From: Papilionanthe hookeriana x Papilionanthe teres
Lineage: Eukaryota > Streptophyta > Magnoliopsida > Asparagales > Orchidaceae
Assembly: GCA_022702705.1 (NCBI GenBank)
Contig: CM040427.1
Location: forward strand, 18,065,625-18,129,624
DNA: 64,000 nt
Reading direction: 5' to 3'
The notes below the pieces were generated by a model that saw only the letters and a list, made by a program, of their open reading frames with translations, was not told the DNA's origin and searched no databases. The translations under genes were made by a program, and so were the position numbers. Below are positions 1 to 11,080 of this stretch, piece after piece. Positions within the stretch are counted from its first letter, which is position 1. Each line of letters opens with the position of its first letter.

Positions 1-860
1 TTTGAATCGATGGGTTAAAGCACAGGAAACAGCCGCTCCAAGGGAAAAGAAGCATAATACGAATGCAGCGTCAGAACGAGGGGCATGGACGTAAAAGTTA
101 CAAGAAAAAATGTAGGCCACCTGGTCAACCCCACAACCCTCATTTTGCTAAACGTCGCAGCCACTGCGACTGAAACTCTTACCCCGAATGACAAGTGATG
201 TATGGCCCCCTAACACGCCATGCGAAAAACCCCACCCCAAACGAAGCCTAAGATATTTTAAAGAAAAACAAACTTATATTTACTTCTAGTTTGCTTTATA
301 AAATTGAGAAAAAATAAATTGAAGTTGTTTTGCTTAGTTTAAAATAAATAGGAGAGCTTACAATTTTGTATTTGATTCAAAGAAACAATATATTAATGTA
401 AAACATGCTTAGCAATTGTTAAGGTACCGACCAGTGGCTGCAACAAATGCTCTGCCATCGAGCGAAGGCAGCAACAGATAAGACTAGCGTAGTTGAAAAC
501 GCTTAGACAACATTTTTTTTAACCAAACCCCGAAAGTTTAAAAATAAATACATTGAATTTATTTTACGTTAAAAAAACAGCGAACCAAACAGCACACCAT
601 TATGTTAACCCTAGAGCCATTCTTCATCTGCAACCTATCACTTGATGCATAATTATCAGAACCCAAATCAACATAAAATGCTAAGCAAAGAAGGCATAGA
701 CATAAGATTACTGTCAAAATGTTAGCAGAGTACGTAGTTTCATGACATTTAAAAAATAATAATGTTCAATTAAGAGTTGAATTTCCTAAGAATAACTTTT
801 GCGATGCAAGGACCGATTCATCATAAGTCTAATAGAAACACAGCCACAGTAATCTCTCTT
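1..860. other. 3' flank of the eL38 gene
   Basis: I see no second gene here. The part next to 860 should be the 3' UTR of the minus-strand eL38 gene. A minus-strand AATAAA (plus-strand tttatt, 558-563) lies about 300 nt past the stop and is a possible polyadenylation signal, but AT-rich DNA gives such hits by chance. The rest is AT-rich with no recognisable protein or repeat. Confidence 0.4.
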
Positions 861-938
861 TCACAGGTCCTGCACACTCAATCCTGCAAAATTAAACATA
901 TAAAATTAAAAAACATGAAGCTGATGAAAGAGGTAAGG

Positions 939-976
<38 letters not shown>

Positions 977-3900
977 GTAGCATTTAAACTTTGATAACTT
1001 GCTTATATGACACTAGTGTTATTATTATGCATGAAAGATATTTATTTTACTTTAAAATATCACTATTAGTGATATATTTTATGTGATGTTAAAGAAGAAA
1101 ATATTAAAATCTAGGTGTGAGATATGTAGACACATAAGAATTATGTGGTGTGTATGTAAATCACCCCAAAAGAATATCATTATATATTTCCTAACCATTT
1201 AAGGTTAACTAACAAGGATCTTATAGCAGGGGGAATTTTTTTTTAAAATTTATAGATTGTCCATAACTTACTAAAACAAGCAATACAATCCTTAAGAAGC
1301 ATGCATAATTTTACTTAGCATTTTTATCCAAATATTATGTGAAGAAATAAGTAATAACACAAGAAAATTGTAAAATTTATAACCAAAGCTTTCACAAAAG
1401 GTAAATGGAAGACCAAAAGTATACTACAGCAACTATTAAATAACAGAATGAATGCCATATCAGTAAGTTACCAGGAGGAAGAGATTGTTTGAGCTTATCA
1501 GCCTTCTCAGAATCAAACACACAGAGCGTGTAAAGATACTTTGCACATCTGACTTTGAACTTAACAACACTTTTGCTCCGTTTAATCTTTACAGAGCGAG
1601 CATCCTTCCTTCTAGCTGTGAGAAGGAAATCCTTGATCTCATGGATCTGCTTCGGCTGTGCCAACAAAACAAGTAAACTTCAAGACATCTCTAAAAATGT
1701 TATGTCACTTGTATACAATTGGAGTGGAAAGGTAAAAGAAAGCTCAAACACCAAAATAAACGAAGTATTATTTTCCACATGACCACTTAATTCTTGCAGC
1801 TGTGAATATATCATATATGAAAAGAGGAATAAGAAAATAACCACCTCTGACGATGCAAAGGTGGAGCATATTTTAATACAACAACAAAACCTTTATCCGA
1901 CTAAGTGGAGTCGGCTACATCAATACCTATTTAGTGTCATATTGATTTAATTCTAATGAATTAGAATCGTTTTTTATACAATATGCCCAAGTCTTCCTAG
2001 GTCTACCTCTGCCTTTCTTAACATAAGTCGGATTTAAAACATCTACTCTTTTAATCGGGTCATCAGATAGCCTACATTTAATGTGCCCAAACCATCTAAG
2101 ACGACTCTCTCTAATTTTGTCCGTCACTGGAGCCGCACCAAGCCTATCACAAATATATTCATTTCGCATTTTGTCTCTTAACTATAAAACCACTCATCCA
2201 CCTAATCATTCTCATCTCTACAACACATACCTTAGTTTTAAGCTTCTCTTTTAAAGACGAACAATCAGCGCCATAGAGCATTGCAGGACTCATCACCATC
2301 TTATAAATTTTCCTTTCGGTCTAAGGGGTACTTTTCTATCACACTGGAGCATATTTTAATACTAGTTCTAATTCTGTAAAATGAAATGAGAAGGAAATAT
2401 ATAGCACACAGCCATATTAAGCTAAGAATAAGCAAATTGAGAGAATAGAGGGGGCATTCTTCTCAAGCATAAAATTCCCAAAGTTTTTAGAAGAACTCGA
2501 CTCCGAGTTCAATTCTTGGGTTTATCAGGGAGATAATTGAAAATATCTTCGACACTGATCGCCATTGCTATATTGAGATCACTCAACAAGTCAAAATAGT
2601 GCAGGCACTGTCACCAATCTTTTCATGACTGGAAACCGTTTAATAATTCTTAAGAGTTTGTGAGAATAGAGAATGGGGTTCGGCTAGTTAACCCGATTCA
2701 CATGTTATTGAATAAGTATTTGGCCAATGCAAACACATGATCCCATACCCTAGGCCTGCTTGAGCTATGCATCAAAGTAGAGATCAAGTTGCAATTAAAT
2801 ACTTCAATCAGTTTGTCAGTTTTGGGTAAAAGGCGCAATTAAAAGTTAAGGTCATATCATATTTCTTCCATAAAGCTCACAAAAAAATAACAATGAATTT
2901 GATATCACAAACAAATATTATTGTCGGAGGGATCTTATGAAGCCGACTAACTTCAAAACATAGATTATCAAAAATGATGGTGTTAGCCATCTTCCGATAA
3001 GATACAATATTAGTTATTTGAAAACCGATCGAGGCACACTAACATCAAATCTTTCTTCCACTAAAGAGATGGTAAAAAATAATTATAATAAGATATTCCT
3101 AAATGTTGTTTGATATGGATGGTGTAGAGAACAGAATTTTGGGCCTGAATTTAGCGGATTGAGAAAAGGCATTACTATATAGAATATTTATACTCTTTGC
3201 ATCTATGGCTAACATAATCAATTCGCCATGATCACCTAGTTTTAAAATTGCACAATGAGTATTGAGGCATTTTTTGCCTACAAGGCAAGACTTCTTTAAA
3301 ACGATATGCAAGATAAAAATCATATTAGCATCAAAATATGTAATAAATGCAACATACCAACATTCTAACATCAATTCATAATGTAAAAATTGTCATCCAA
3401 ATATCAATGTAAAATAGGATGTCAAAGTAAGAATATAACAAGTAGAATTAAATTCAACACATAACATTGAGATTTTGCTCAAACATTTTTCAGACAATAT
3501 TTGAAAATTATTTGTACTTCCAAACAAGGTTTGGTCATGATTCAAAATATTTTGATTAAAATCCAAACAAAATTTGATGGGCTCAAATAAGTTCTAGTAA
3601 GGTTATTTGATTCGATCAATGTTTACGTTCGAGCGAGATTAAATTAAAATTTGAATATTATACTAAGATGTTCAGATTTATTATTTTGCACTCAACATAT
3701 CTTTTAGAATTGACTCATTTGAGCTATAGATTAAACTCGAGGTGGACATATCTTAAAATTTAAAATTTAGAACAAGGATTTGTGTGCCTCGCATGACAAG
3801 CCATGAGGCACATGCAATATGGTCAAAAGTTTTTGACAATTATTAAGACACGCCTCATACTGCACAATTTTAAACCATATGATCATTATAGTTTAATCAT

Positions 3901-6900
3901 GCCCCAAGTGAGCAACAATATCACCCAAAAGTAAATGACATTTTAGGTCTGCATAATTGATTTCCCTTGAATAAATATCCTTTCTGAATCTGAAGGTTTC
4001 AAATATTACTTACGTTAAATGTAATTTCTACATACGTTGCCAAAGTCTTCATCATTAGCATACTATCCTTTAGGAGTTTTGAACCAAATAACTTTAGCCC
4101 AACGTGTGAAAAGTAAAATTGCTCTCTGACTTGGAGCATCTAAGAAACAATTTAAGTTCCTAAGTCAATTTTTAAAAGAGAATGTACATTTTTGAAAGAG
4201 GAGTATCCAAGAAGCGTGCATCAAAGATAAGTTCTTTTGAGAGTACATAGAGTTGAAGACATAATGATAGCTGAGTAGGACAAACTTCTTTTCATTGAAT
4301 ATTGCTCACATAAAGTTTTTGTTCATACATCATCTAATTCAATCTGTGGCTTATACACTCTAAAGATCTGCTTCCCTCTTGCATAAGCACTGTTACAATT
4401 ACAATCATACCAGCATCAAATTCAACTTCAAAAATAGTTTAGACATATGAAACCATGAACACTAGTTTGAAATTCAACTTTCCCTTCAACATGGAGAAGC
4501 TTGCTTCCTTCTCGTCACACCAATAAAATTTTCCATTCTTGAGTCAATCAGTTAGTGGCAGCATGATAGCGTTAAATTTCTTATGAAATAGTAATAAAGC
4601 ATAATGAGTCTATGAAAGCTTTGTACCACATGAATGTTTGAAAGTACAGGCCAATTCAGATTTTTTTTTTTTTTTTCATCTCCCCAAATAGCCTGGTCTC
4701 TAATAAGAAATCCTAAAAATAGTATGCATTTACCAACAAATTCACATTTCCTTAAATTTAGGAATATCTTCTCCATTTCAAGCGAAGCAAGGATCTACTT
4801 TTGATGCTCCAATTGATCTTTCTAAACTTTTCATATAATAAAATATCATTGAGTAATCTAAAGCAAATTGGTTGATGAAAGGCTTTATCAATAGGTTCAT
4901 TAAATGAATGAAAATGTTTGAAGCATTACAAAGTCAAAAAGGCAAGACTTGCTATTCATAGAGATCCTAGATTTGAAGCTATTTTTTTTTTTCTAATCTG
5001 TAGGCCAGATTTGAACTTGGCATTATCAGCTTTATAAAAGATGTGTGAGTCTTCAATTTAAGTGTCTTCTAAGCATGCTACAAGGAAACAATGTTTTATA
5101 GTAACATTGGTGTATCCATGCATATAAACCTAGTTTCATCCTACAGTACCAACATCATAAATACGGAAAAAGGTTTGGGACTTACTCAAATTGTCTAGCA
5201 AGTAATTCATCCTTGATTCCTTTCAACATTGCTGTTTTGGGGCACATAAGATATTGTGGCCAATTTGATAGGCTCAAACCCGGGATTAAGTTAACTTGGT
5301 AATAATAGCAATTCAAGGAATGATTATTACTCGTAAATCTGAAAGCATTTAGCAAATTTTCCATATTGAGTGGAATTGGTGCGGGACTGGTGAAGGAAGC
5401 TATGGTGATCATGTGTCAGACTACTTCACTAATGTTTAATGCCTCCACAGAGCTCAATTCCAGAGATGGTAACAAGTACAAGAGACTCACCTTGTCAAAG
5501 CTTACGGGCAATTGAAAAGGTTGGGGCCAAATGTTCTCTCACACCATGGTGAGTCACATTCAAATCACACTGTCACGACTGAACAATGAGAATGTGGCAA
5601 GCATCCATATCGACATCACAATGAACATTAGCCTAATAGATTTTCCTAAATAAGCAGTGCTCCCCTACATACTTTGGTAAGTTCCGTTTCATTTTTTTAT
5701 CATTCCATTTTTAAGGGTTGCATATAATCTTTTGTAAGCAAGCTAAGGGCACTTCACGATGGATTTTGATACAATATTTTCACAAATACCACAATTCCAT
5801 TACCAAATTCCTAAAATATTGCACAAAAAATCTAAAATATGAAATGGACTTGAGTCAAGTCTTCAGGCTTGGTGAGTAATAGACATTAAACAATACAAAC
5901 AATTGGCTCTCTATCATCTCCTTAAAAAATTTCAGTGTCCTCCAAGGATTTGTCAAGAAATTGTGCTCGCTTTTTTACTTTAGTATTTCTTTCAACCATA
6001 AGATCTAGTGCCTTCCATTAGAAACTCATTAGATTTACGTCACATTTTACAAGAATAACAATGAATGGGATCAATATGATAGGTTTTTTTTCTTTAAATA
6101 GAAGTTGGGTTTTCTCAGCAAGCATAGAAGGGTCGTAGGTAGACCGCAGTGCAATGAGTTTGTAGATCACATAGCCTAAATAAGTTTGGCCTTAAACAAG
6201 CTATCATTTTGTACTTGATGATTGCTACTATAATCTATGACTGTGAAGAAACTAGTTCAAGTTCCCATAAGTACTACTTTTAAAATAACAGCTTCAAAGC
6301 AATCCCCTTATCAATTAAACAGCTAATTAATCACGCAACAAATCCTTCAGATTATCAAGATATCGAGAAACCATCACTTTAGTTTTTTGAGGTTGATATG
6401 AGCATTAAAGCAATAGATCTTTGTATACTCAATGATTGAATATCCCCATTATTGGTGGTGTTGGTATTGATTGTAGAGGATTTGGTCATAATCAAACAAA
6501 AATAAGATTTCGTTCAACAACTTCTACAAACAAGTATAGGGCTAAGGTTTTGTACCTTCACGTCGAAGATGGGCTTCCATCAAGTTATTGCTCACCCCAT
6601 GAGCTTATAAGCCACTAATTCTATTTATTAATCTTCAAAGATATCCAAGTGCTCAAAAAATATTCAATAAATTTAATCAAATCCAAACAAACTTCACTAT
6701 TCATGCAACCATTATACAGAGGAGGAATATCAAACTTTAAGTTTGTATTTTTGGTAACGCAAATTGGATGGTGTTGAGCATCCTAAGGGCCAAACAAGGC
6801 CCAAGTTTTGGCTTTGTTGTCTGAATCAAAATCAATTAAGTTTGGAGATAGAATTATTTTGAGAACAAGATGTTTTCGTGTAAGGACTAAAAGGTCTCTT

Positions 6901-8199
6901 TGGAATTTCATCTCTGGTTTTTTTCACCATAGCAATGCCTTCCCACTCGATGGCCTTTGCATCATCAGAGCTTTTGATAGTGTTAATTCCTGCTTATTCT
7001 ATATAATTGGAGTGGTGGTGAAGCAAACACTTCAACAACATGGAGTAATTAGCTATACATCCAACAAAATTGAAACAAATCACATCTCAAAGGCCATACT
7101 ACATGCTCTTCAACGCTGCATGTCAGGCTCTTCAACTTCGGCATGTTGGCGTCCTTACCCTCCACCAGCCATTGTGCAGTCTATTCAAAACTCTAATTCT
7201 ACTTTTATAATGAAGAAGCAAATTAAATGAATTGGACATACCAAAATATTCAAGTACAAGGTTATATATGGCCCTTTTCTTACATCTATGCATATGTTTT
7301 AAACGAAAAGAGAAAAAAGGAGAATAAATACCTCGAGCAATGTAAAAAGTGGAGCATACTAAAATATGAGAGCTAATAATGTAAAATGAAACAGAAAGGA
7401 AATATATAAAAGCAAAATAATACATATTAAGAATAAAAAAAATGAGTATAGATAACTTGCTGCTCCTTCATCACTGAAAAAGTACAACTAAGATTGTTAT
7501 CGTAAATATGATAGTTTAAAGTGTACATACTATAGTATCATAAATCAAAATTTTAAAAGTAGGAACCATTGCACATGTCAACGTAATATTCTTTATAGTT
7601 CTTTAAAAAAAATAAAGCATAATATGCAGCAGGCGTCCAATCAAAAAGCAGATGATTACAGTATGGTAAAAGAAATGACGTTCAGAGAGAACTAATTACG
7701 AAAAGCTTATTAGGTCAAGGCAGCAAAATGTAACTAGCACCCTTGGAAACCTTGGCCATTAAAATGCATAAATCAGCAGATCATCTTAATTAATACCCTA
7801 CTAAGAGCAACACAAACAGACGAACGAAAATGTGATTAAATATTTAAATATCAGCACAAGATAGAAATGCACTTAATCCAACGAAGTTAAATGAGCTTGA
7901 GCCAATTCAACATCGGAAAATTCGATTACAATTCAGCAGTTCTAATCATAAATAAAAATTTGAAAGTCCTTGGATAAGATTTTCCTAAGGTTTTGCCGAT
8001 CATTTATCGTCAGTGATTACAATAATCCTTTCTACCAACGAGAATATACGAAAGAAATGCCTCGTCAAATATGCTTATTCGAATTAGATTACGGAACTTG
8101 ATGAAATGATAAGTTAAAGAAAAAGCAGAACATCTACAGAAAAATTAAAAATACTTTGGAAACACAAACAACTCTAAAAAACAAAGCGTGTAGTACCAT
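861..8199 (-). CDS. RPL38: 60S ribosomal protein eL38 (three exons)
   Basis: This encodes the small structural protein eL38 of the cytosolic large ribosomal subunit. Coding exons on the minus strand are 8199-8197 (ATG only), 1655-1472 and 883-861, totalling 210 nt and 69 residues, the usual plant length. Exon 2 carries the diagnostic family sequence (IHEIKDFLLTARRKDA, then KFKVRCAKYLYTLCVFDSEK). Exon 3 supplies the conserved C-terminus LSVQDL followed by TGA. Junctions are canonical: ATG|GT at 8196, AG at 1657-1656, a phase-1 GTAACT donor at 1471, and TTTTGCAG before 883. Intron 1 is about 6.5 kb and full of transposon debris; intron 2 is 588 nt with a dinucleotide repeat. The start rests on the splice signals, the exact length match and the promoter behind it. 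The exons look intact. Expression is inferred. Confidence 0.93.
940..973. repeat. (AC)n microsatellite in eL38 intron 2
   Basis: About 17 uninterrupted AC units lie roughly 60 nt from the acceptor of exon 3. Read in the gene's sense it is a (GT)n tract inside the intron. It is likely to be length-polymorphic. Confidence 0.97.
1880..2344 (-). mobile_element. 5'-truncated RTE-type LINE in eL38 intron 1
   Basis: Minus-strand translation shows the C-terminal end of a non-LTR reverse transcriptase: FYKMVMSPAMLYGADC, then after a frameshift RESRLRWFGHIKCR and GRGRPRKTW. This signature is common in plant RTE-clade LINEs. The 3' end (1880-1920) has the GTCGGCTACATC-like plant RTE tail and a short TTG-rich terminus. 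A perfect 18-bp duplication, TGGAGCATATTTTAATAC, flanks it at 1862-1879 and 2345-2362. That marks target-primed insertion and fixes both ends. Only about 0.46 kb of the 3' part was inserted, so it was dead on arrival. Confidence 0.88.
2363..4339. other. eL38 intron 1, no gene seen
   Basis: AT-rich intron sequence. A short block at 2363-2440 resembles 7350-7440 (see the direct repeat entry). I recognise no conserved coding segment in the rest. Confidence 0.5.
4340..5640 (-). pseudogene. Decayed Ty3/gypsy pol fragment in intron 1
   Basis: Minus-strand reading gives gypsy pol pieces in their normal order, with many stops and frameshifts. A retropepsin tail (MDACHILI) lies near 5600. An RT N-terminal segment (LIPGLSLSNWPQYLMCPK) lies at about 5290-5182. 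A palm/thumb segment (NLRKCEF then LFLGFLI, then SFHRL) lies at 4776-4552. A degenerate RNase H start (DAGMIVIVTVLMQEGK) lies near 4400. The LIPG-x-SLPN type of motif is usual for plant gypsy elements. No LTRs were found, so this is an old internal fragment. It is unrelated in detail to the Ogre-like and Athila-like elements further right. Confidence 0.75.
5641..7309. other. eL38 intron 1, unassigned
   Basis: No recognisable gene. A 140-codon open frame at 6808-7230 has no family signature or supporting context and lies in the intron, antisense to eL38. More decayed retrotransposon sequence is possible but not demonstrable by eye. Confidence 0.45.
7310..7440. repeat. Direct repeat of 1830-2440 (LINE removed)
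   Basis: The stretch around TGGAGCATACTAAAATATGAG and the following TGTAAAATGAAA, then AAGGAAATATATA, matches 1830-1879 plus 2363-2440 imperfectly but collinearly. The left copy was later split by the LINE. The two copies bracket about 5 kb of intron containing the gypsy fragment. They may be a segmental duplication or ends of an older insertion. The similarity is by eye only. Confidence 0.5.
7441..8196. other. 5' part of eL38 intron 1
   Basis: Nothing recognisable apart from the splice donor at its right end. First introns of plant ribosomal protein genes often hold enhancing elements, but none can be pointed to here. Confidence 0.4.
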
Positions 8200-8260
8200 T
8201 TCCAAATTCTTCCACGATACCACCCTTGCTTTGGTAGATCTGAAGGCGAGCGGCAACTTC

Positions 8261-8322
8261 AAACCCTAGCAAAACTGAAACAAAGTGGCGTTTATATAAT
8301 TCGACGCCGAGTAAAAACCCTA
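8261..8322 (-). promoter_or_regulatory. eL38 promoter: TATA box and two telo boxes
   Basis: A minus-strand TATATAA lies at 8298-8292. AAACCCTA telo boxes (plus-strand reading) lie at 8261-8268 and 8315-8322. Telo boxes near the transcription start are typical of plant ribosomal protein and translation genes, where they support growth-linked expression. Transcription would begin near 8265, giving a 5' UTR of about 65 nt before the ATG at 8199. Confidence 0.75.
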
Positions 8323-9704
8323 TTCCAGTTTTTTTGTGATTTTACGTAAATGCCCTGAATTCTTGCGAAGAAAATAAAAATGTATCACAGATGTGTATTT
8401 AATGTTTGAGAAATTTACATATATACAGCACAAATTTATTATCTATTTTTATCATCTAGCATGATTCTAGTTGTATTATTTTATGAATAGTCCCCCAAAT
8501 TTAAATATCATTTAAGGCCTAATTTCTGTAAGCTTATAGTCAAATTGACTATTTCAACAAAACAAATCAATTATAGCAATATTGATTCAATTTAGGTCCA
8601 ATTGAGCCCAACTGGAGTCGTTAAAGTACATTTAGAAGCATATATCATTAATTTGATGATCAAATGAGCTCTAAATATGACATATATATTTGAATCAAGC
8701 TTCTCGGCGAGAGAAATCCAATAATCTCAAGATCATTAAATTCTGAGGTCTTTAAAGCACCGAAAGCCTTGAATAATCACCTATGATCTAGAAGAATCAA
8801 CATGAATCATTTGGTTAGATGCATATGAAAGTTACATGCTAAAAGACCCAAATGCCCCTCTTCAAATGCCCCTCTCTTCACTTGAGAGGGAGAAAGAAGA
8901 AGGGCAAAAATTCTAGAGCCTATTCTAAAGAGAAAACTTGACAATAACAACCGATCTCTGTAACTGTTGATCAGCATCGACATTCGCATGTTGGCCACTG
9001 TCGACCATTCCCAGCCATCATCGGTTACTGTTGCTGACCCTTATTTGTAATAGTTTTATTCCAAATACGGTTGTTAAATCTAACACATTTATTGAAGACA
9101 CGATGAATAATCACCAGTCTACAGCATGCGTGGATCACCATTAATCACCATCTATTGGCCACTGGCAGGCTCTATCGGTCGTCACCACATATCGTCAATA
9201 GCTAGTCTACAATGACCCGTGCTTATAACCATTCTAGTTCAAATAAGATCATTATATTTAACACATTTATTTTTTATGTTGTATCAAGTCAAGTGCAATT
9301 TTTGGCTATCATGTTCTTCCTATTAGGGGAGAAGGATGCGCTCATGTACTTATAAACATATAATGGATTACTTTGGCTGGGTTGGGTCTCATAGTTTTTT
9401 TTGCATTTTTTGGGGTTTTCCACTCTAAAATTTTATTGTCTCCTCATACTGTTTGTTTATTGTCTATGTGTGTGTTGGATCTTAGTGCAACACTAAGTCA
9501 TTAAATAATCACTTTACCGACATGAATTGTTTTGGACACAATAGTTTGGCAATGTATGTGAGAAACAAACTCCAATTTATATAGGTTTATGCTTCTTCAA
9601 TGGCCAACAAATGCAATATACGAGCTCGTTGCTCTAATGCTCGTCATTTTAAAGCATAGTCTCAAAGTCTAGGATGTTAAGCCTTGGCTTCATTTCTCAA
9701 TGAT
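8323..9704. other. Upstream intergenic region
   Basis: No gene or clear repeat was recognised between the eL38 promoter and the copia insertion. Open frames here, such as minus-strand 8807-8998, are short and featureless. Confidence 0.45.
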
Positions 9705-9709
9705 GTACC

Positions 9710-10161
9710 TATTGTGAGATATGTTCTTCCTGACATAGAAATGAAATGCAAAGAACACAAGCAAACACAGATCGTTTACGTGATTCGATCCAACTGGATC
9801 TACGTCCACGGGAGGGAATCAATCAAATAGTTCACTAAGACAAAAGAAATGGAGAATAAATAGCTTATACATAGAGATGAGCCCTCATCTTCCTTCTATA
9901 GCCTCCCTCTCAAGCGACACCTTGATACAAGGCCTCAAGATGCTCTCCTCCTCTCTAGCTCTCTAGCTATTCTCTCCTTCTTTGTGGTAGCTTAAGACCT
10001 CTTTCCTTGCTCTCCTAAGCCTCACACCCTCTCTATTTATACATAGCAAGAGAGTGGTAGGTGGGAGGTAGGTGAGCGGTAGGTGAGATGTGGTAGGTGA
10101 GCGGTGCCACATTACGAAAGTTTCCTTTTACCTTATTCATTAATTGGAGGTCAAAATAACA
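9710..10161 (-). repeat. Copia 3' LTR
   Basis: Read on minus it starts TGTTATTTTGACC and ends ATCTCACAAT-A. The expected terminal CA has become TA. It matches 26962-27414 along its whole length. The minus-strand interior beside it ends GGGTCATGGAGAAT, a plausible polypurine tract. Confidence 0.92.
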
Positions 10162-10666
10162 ATTCTCCATGACCCTCAATTGAGAAGCTTCGAAGTAAAT
10201 ATTCCCTCCACCTGGCCCCTGAGGGGGCCCTCAGCCCTTGGTTAAGTTTGCTAAGTCCAAACAGTACCCGGACTTAGCAATCACAGTTCTTCTGATAAGA
10301 GAATATAGCCCCTTTTTTCCTGACTCCTTTCATGACGATACGAGAGTCTTTGGTTATTCTGATATAGCCAATTTTCGCATTGAAAGAGTATTCACTTGAC
10401 TCTAACGTACCTAAAGAAATCAAGCTTTTTTTAGCTCTAGTATGTACCTGACATTTTTCAGTACTCGTTCAGCTCCATTAAACATCCTTATCTTGATTAA
10501 TCACTGCCAACTACTCTGCGAGCTTTATCATATCCCGGTAGGACGGACCCGTCATTTTCCAGTTGCAATGTCTCGAACCAGTCTTTGTGAGGGCACATAT
10601 GGAAAGAGCACCCTGAGTCGAGGATCCACTCCTTAGTAGATTCTGATTCTGTGATCACCAGGGCTT
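10162..10666 (-). pseudogene. Copia protease and pre-integrase remnant
   Basis: Minus-strand translation from about 10650 gives WILDSGCSFHMCPHKDWF, which contains the aspartic protease active site (DSG) of plant copia polyproteins. A degenerate gag-pre-integrase-like segment (YSFNAKIGYIRITKDSRIVMKG) follows and runs into the 3' LTR. The integrase core and RT that should follow are absent. The right end is the TSD GGCTT of the 6.5-kb solo LTR, across which the copia reading continues at 17205. Confidence 0.8.
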
Positions 10667-10876
10667 TATCGGCCGTTTAAATTTTTGGGTGAGGTTGATA
10701 TTTTTGAAAAGGATTTTTTAGAATATAGTTTTATAAAATAGAATTTTAATTTAATTTAACTTATGTATATATAAATATATAGATTTTTGAAAATAACATT
10801 TTAGTTTTGAAGAATATGAAATTAAAACGATCTCATATAAATAATAGTTTAAATAATCAAGCATTTCACCCAAAAC

Positions 10877-11080
10877 ATGTATTTATCCTGAATAACAAAT
10901 ACATTTCTTGAGGTGAGGCTTGATCAAATAAACCAAAGAATTTATGACATCCACCGATAATTTCCCCTACCTAATATGAAGGAATTAGATAAGGTTTATA
11001 TTAATCTAGGGTCCTTAAGTTTCTTATGAGGGTAAACCCCTATAGTTAATTACATCTTAGGCAACTAAAGTTACCTAAGA
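10877..11080 (-). promoter_or_regulatory. U5 hairpin cluster of the 6.5-kb LTR
   Basis: Four inverted repeats appear, in sense (minus) order. H1 is 11080-11070 with 11065-11055. H2 is 11044-11037 with 11032-11025. H3 is 10994-10984 with 10975-10965. H4 is 10904-10897 with 10884-10877. The linker between H1 and H2 is the same AGATGTAATTAACTATAG as in the other LTRs, while the stems differ. The non-Watson-Crick pairs in H1 and H3 are G-U on the element's sense strand. H2 has one A-C mismatch and one G-U. Confidence 0.7.

Noticed and set aside
6808..7230. 140-codon plus-strand frame
   Set aside because: Inside eL38 intron 1, with no domain and no promoter or splice context that I could support.
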